Origin: Azospirillum oryzae
GTDB taxonomy: Bacteria > Pseudomonadota > Alphaproteobacteria > Azospirillales > Azospirillaceae
Assembly (NCBI RefSeq): GCF_008364795.1
Contig: NZ_VTTM01000001.1
Coordinates: 682,001 to 746,000 of the forward strand
Direction of reading: 5' to 3'
Length of the DNA stretch: 64,000 bases
Part shown: piece after piece, positions 62,252 to 64,000 of the stretch
Numbering within the stretch: position 1 is the stretch's first letter
Layout: every line of letters starts with the position of its first letter
Made by a program: the position numbers and the translations under genes
Notes under the pieces: model-generated
Told to the model about the DNA's origin: nothing
Databases searched by the model: none
What the model saw: only the letters and a program-made list of their open reading frames with translations

Positions 62252-62506
62252 TCACACCCGCTCCCCAAAACTCCGCGCCGCCGCGTCGATCACCAGCGGG
62301 TGGGCGCGCAGCGCGGTCAGCGCCGCTTCGACCTTGTCGTCGGTGACCTCCAGCGTCACCACCACGTCGGACCGGTCGCCGCGTTCGGCGTCGCGCTCCT
62401 CCCGCCCCCGCTGCACGACATCGCCGAAGCGGTCGCGCAGGCTGCCGACGATCTCGGCCTCCACACCCCGGCCGCGTTCGGCGGGATAGGCATAGACCAG
62501 CTCCAT
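62252..62506 (-). CDS. small conserved-looking protein, unknown function
   Basis: This is an 84-residue protein with an alternating beta-alpha pattern: MELVYAYPAERG, then VVVTLEVTDDKVEAALTALRAHPLVID. It ends in a basic, possibly helical tail. It looks like a small ferredoxin-like or ACT-type fold. The start is ATG with GGGAGAG upstream. It sits between treZ and the palindromes that follow the alcohol dehydrogenase gene. I cannot place it in a family. Confidence 0.6.
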   Translation of the reverse strand: MELVYAYPAERGRGVEAEIVGSLRDRFGDVVQRGREERDAERGDRSDVVVTLEVTDDKVEAALTALRAHPLVIDAAARSFGERV

Positions 62507-62526
62507 GGCGGCTCTCCCTTTTCGCT

Positions 62527-62570
62527 CTAGAGTCTGTCCGATGCTTATTGAAGCATCGGACAGACTCTAG
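62527..62570. repeat. long perfect inverted repeat, 20-base arms
   Basis: CTAGAGTCTGTCCGATGCTT and its exact complement are separated by ATTG. The stem is unusually long and perfect. It lies between two minus-strand genes and could be a terminator (TTTTGATT follows on the right) or a dispersed extragenic palindrome. Confidence 0.8.
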
Positions 62571-62584
62571 CCTTTTGATTTGCC

Positions 62585-62627
62585 GTGCGATTCACGCTTC
62601 AGACGATTCCGTCTGAACCGATCGCAC
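62585..62627. repeat. interrupted inverted repeat next to the alcohol dehydrogenase stop
   Basis: GTGCGAT and ATCGCAC are outer 7-base arms, and TTCAGACG and CGTCTGAA inner 8-base arms around ATTC. It ends in CTCTAG, like the element 15 bases to its left, and its last bases form part of the TAG stop codon of the dehydrogenase. Confidence 0.7.
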
Positions 62628-62628
62628 T

Positions 62629-63810
62629 CTAGCCTTGCGGGGCGAAGACGACGCGCATGCAGTCGTCCGCCTTTTCCTTGAACATGCGGTAGGCCTGCGG
62701 GCCATCGTCCAGCGGCAGCCGGTGCGTCATCAGATATGACGGGTCCAGGTCGCCGTTGCGGATGTGCTCGAACAGGCGCCCGGCATAGCGCTGGCCATTC
62801 TGCTGGCCCATGCGGAAGGTCAGGCCCTTGTTCATCGCCGCGCCCATCGGGAACTTGTCGATCACCCCGCCATAGACGCCGACGATCGACAGGGTGCCGC
62901 CCTTGCGGCAACTCTCGATCATCTGGCGCAGAACCGCCGGCCGGTCGGTCTGCAGCCCCACCGCCTGCTTGGCACGGTCGTACAAATCCTCCACCGCGTT
63001 CGACGCGCTGTCGGCCTCCATGCCGACGGCGTCGATGCAGACGTCGGGACCGCGCCCGCCGGTCATCGCCTGCAGCGCGTCGAAGACGTCGACGCGGCTG
63101 TAGTCCAGCGTCTCCGCCCCCACCTTCATCTGGGCGGCGCGCAGCCGGTCGGGAAAGCGGTCGATGCCGATCACCCGCTCCGCCCCCAGCAGATAGGCGC
63201 TGCGGATCGCCATCTGGCCGACGCCGCCGCAGCCCCATACCGCCACCATGTCGCCGGGCTTGATGCCGGCCATGTCGGCGGCCATGTAGCCGGTCGGCAC
63301 CGCGTCCGACACGAAGACGGCCTTCTCGTCGCTCACCCCCTCCGGCACGCGGAAGGCGTTGAAGTCGGCATAGGGCACGCGGATATAGTCGGCGTGGCTG
63401 CCGGCGTAGCCGCCAAAGGCGTGGCTGTAGCCGAAGATGCCGGCGCCGCAATGGCCATAGGCGGTGCGGGCATAGTCCGGATTCGGGTTGGAGTTGTCGC
63501 ACAGCGAGCTTTCGCCATGCTGGCAGTGCCCGCAATGGCCGCAGCCGATGATCGACACGGTGATGACCCGGTCGCCGCGGTTGAGATAGCGGACCTCCGG
63601 CCCCTTCTCCACGATCTCGCCCAGGAACTCGTGGCCGATGATGTCGCCGGGCCGCATGGTCGGCACATAGCCGTCGATCAGATGCAGGTCCGACCCGCAG
63701 ACCGACGACAGCGCCACCTTGACGATCACGTCATGCGGATTGACCAGCACCGGGTCGGGCACCCGCTCCACCCGCAAATCGTCGGTTCCGTTCCAGCAGA
63801 GCGCCTTCAT
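62629..63810 (-). CDS. zinc-dependent alcohol dehydrogenase
   Basis: This is a 393-residue medium-chain dehydrogenase of the glutathione-independent formaldehyde-dehydrogenase-like group. Catalytic-zinc ligands are Cys38, His60 and Glu61 (VCGSDLHL, IGHEFLG). The structural-zinc cysteines are Cys90, Cys93, Cys96 and Cys104. A Rossmann VWGCGGVGQMAIRSA follows. The insertion at NSNPNPDYARTAYGHCGAGIFGYSHAFGG is typical of this group. The start is ATG. It overlaps the upstream gene by four bases. The substrate (formaldehyde or another alcohol/aldehyde) is not decided by sequence. Confidence 0.92.
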   Translation of the reverse strand: MKALCWNGTDDLRVERVPDPVLVNPHDVIVKVALSSVCGSDLHLIDGYVPTMRPGDIIGHEFLGEIVEKGPEVRYLNRGDRVITVSIIGCGHCGHCQHGESSLCDNSNPNPDYARTAYGHCGAGIFGYSHAFGGYAGSHADYIRVPYADFNAFRVPEGVSDEKAVFVSDAVPTGYMAADMAGIKPGDMVAVWGCGGVGQMAIRSAYLLGAERVIGIDRFPDRLRAAQMKVGAETLDYSRVDVFDALQAMTGGRGPDVCIDAVGMEADSASNAVEDLYDRAKQAVGLQTDRPAVLRQMIESCRKGGTLSIVGVYGGVIDKFPMGAAMNKGLTFRMGQQNGQRYAGRLFEHIRNGDLDPSYLMTHRLPLDDGPQAYRMFKEKADDCMRVVFAPQG

Positions 63811-64000
63811 TCCGTCGCCTCCCGGAAAGTACCCGACCCATCCCCGCGCGGCTGCCGTTCGATGGTCGACAGTTCACCGGTCTCCACCCGCTGTTTCAGC
63901 CGGCGCAGCGCCTCTTCCGCCTGCCCTTCCGGCGTCACGCCCAGTAGCGCCGCCACCTCGCCGGCCGGAACCCGGTAGACCAGCGTCAGCCGCACCTCCG
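63807..64000 (-). CDS. C-terminal part of a SRPBCC-like protein, cut by the window edge
   Basis: Only the last 64 codons lie in the window; the start is beyond 64000. The visible part (EVRLTLVYRVPAGEVAALLG, then AEEALRRLKQRVETGEL) matches the C-terminal end of cyclase/dehydrase-type SRPBCC proteins that are often found beside this alcohol dehydrogenase group. The stop overlaps the dehydrogenase start by four bases (ATGA), so the genes are coupled. The assignment rests on a short segment. Confidence 0.6.
   Translation of the reverse strand, partial: EVRLTLVYRVPAGEVAALLGVTPEGQAEEALRRLKQRVETGELSTIERQPRGDGSGTFREATE

Noticed and set aside
62567..63535. Overlapping frame of 322 codons on the minus strand in the alcohol dehydrogenase
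   Set aside because: It is another frame of the zinc dehydrogenase, whose zinc and NAD motifs are intact in the chosen frame.
1..64000. CRISPR arrays, insertion sequences, integrases, tRNA or rRNA genes
   Set aside because: I saw no regularly spaced repeats, transposase or integrase motifs, or cloverleaf-like sequences. A tRNA scan would settle the last point.

Overview
The window reads as a piece of a high-GC alphaproteobacterial genome of the Rhodospirillales, most likely Azospirillum or a close relative. The clues are NifQ with its Cys motif intact, a chemoreceptor carrying a C-terminal PilZ domain (a layout known from Azospirillum), a very large number of two-component and chemotaxis genes, DUF1127 and PepSY proteins, and strong GC-rich codon use. 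The genus is an inference. About 50 genes are supported. I see no tRNA, rRNA, CRISPR array, insertion sequence or prophage.

Layout. 0-7.5 kb: penicillin-binding protein 1C and its alpha-2-macroglobulin partner. 7.7-9.5 kb: a small secreted protein and a PepSY membrane protein. 9.5-12.6 kb: moeA translationally coupled to a LysR regulator, cutA and a small winged-helix-like protein. 12.6-18.3 kb: a hybrid kinase, a DUF1127 protein, and the central-metabolism genes glpX, hom and alaC. 18.5-21.8 kb: a NIT-domain chemoreceptor convergent with a REC-HPt-like protein. 21.9-27.0 kb: an AhpD-like protein, SppA, an MFS drug exporter and an AI-2E/PerM family permease. 27.3-31.1 kb: degP with an OmpR-type regulator and its kinase (envelope stress). 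31.3-33.4 kb: YjbQ, a CoxG-like protein, NifQ and a small lipoprotein.

33.4-44.1 kb is a co-oriented signalling block on the minus strand. It holds a CheY-like regulator, a degenerate receiver/kinase scaffold with an intact receiver, a REC-PAS-GGDEF diguanylate cyclase, an Rcp1-like receiver, a CHASE kinase, a four-PAS kinase, and an Aer-like chemoreceptor ending in a c-di-GMP-binding PilZ domain. Several of these genes overlap by 1-4 bases. The arrangement suggests that phosphorelay, c-di-GMP synthesis and energy taxis are wired together. An FNR/FixK-like box lies upstream of the chemoreceptor.

44.6-46.9 kb: aroQ-accB-accC. 47-50.4 kb: an orphan family-3 solute-binding protein, a dynamin-like GTPase and an Arg-rich protein. 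50.4-57.4 kb: an XRE regulator behind an AT-rich spacer, a divergent MepK-like/L,D-transpeptidase pair, DUF2934, a SPOR-like/NodB deacetylase, a PilZ-like protein and a small membrane protein. 57.4-58.0 kb: a non-coding stretch with a consensus DnaA box. 58.0-62.1 kb: treZ and a glycogen-debranching-type enzyme. 62.2-64 kb: a small protein, a pair of strong palindromes, a zinc alcohol dehydrogenase, and the 3' end of a gene that runs off the window.

The most rewarding parts are the 33.4-44.1 kb signalling block with its pseudokinase and PilZ receptor, the REC-HPt protein, the candidate CtrA and FNR-type sites, an orphan intrinsic terminator at 27.2 kb that suggests an unannotated small transcript, and the palindromes at 62.5 kb.
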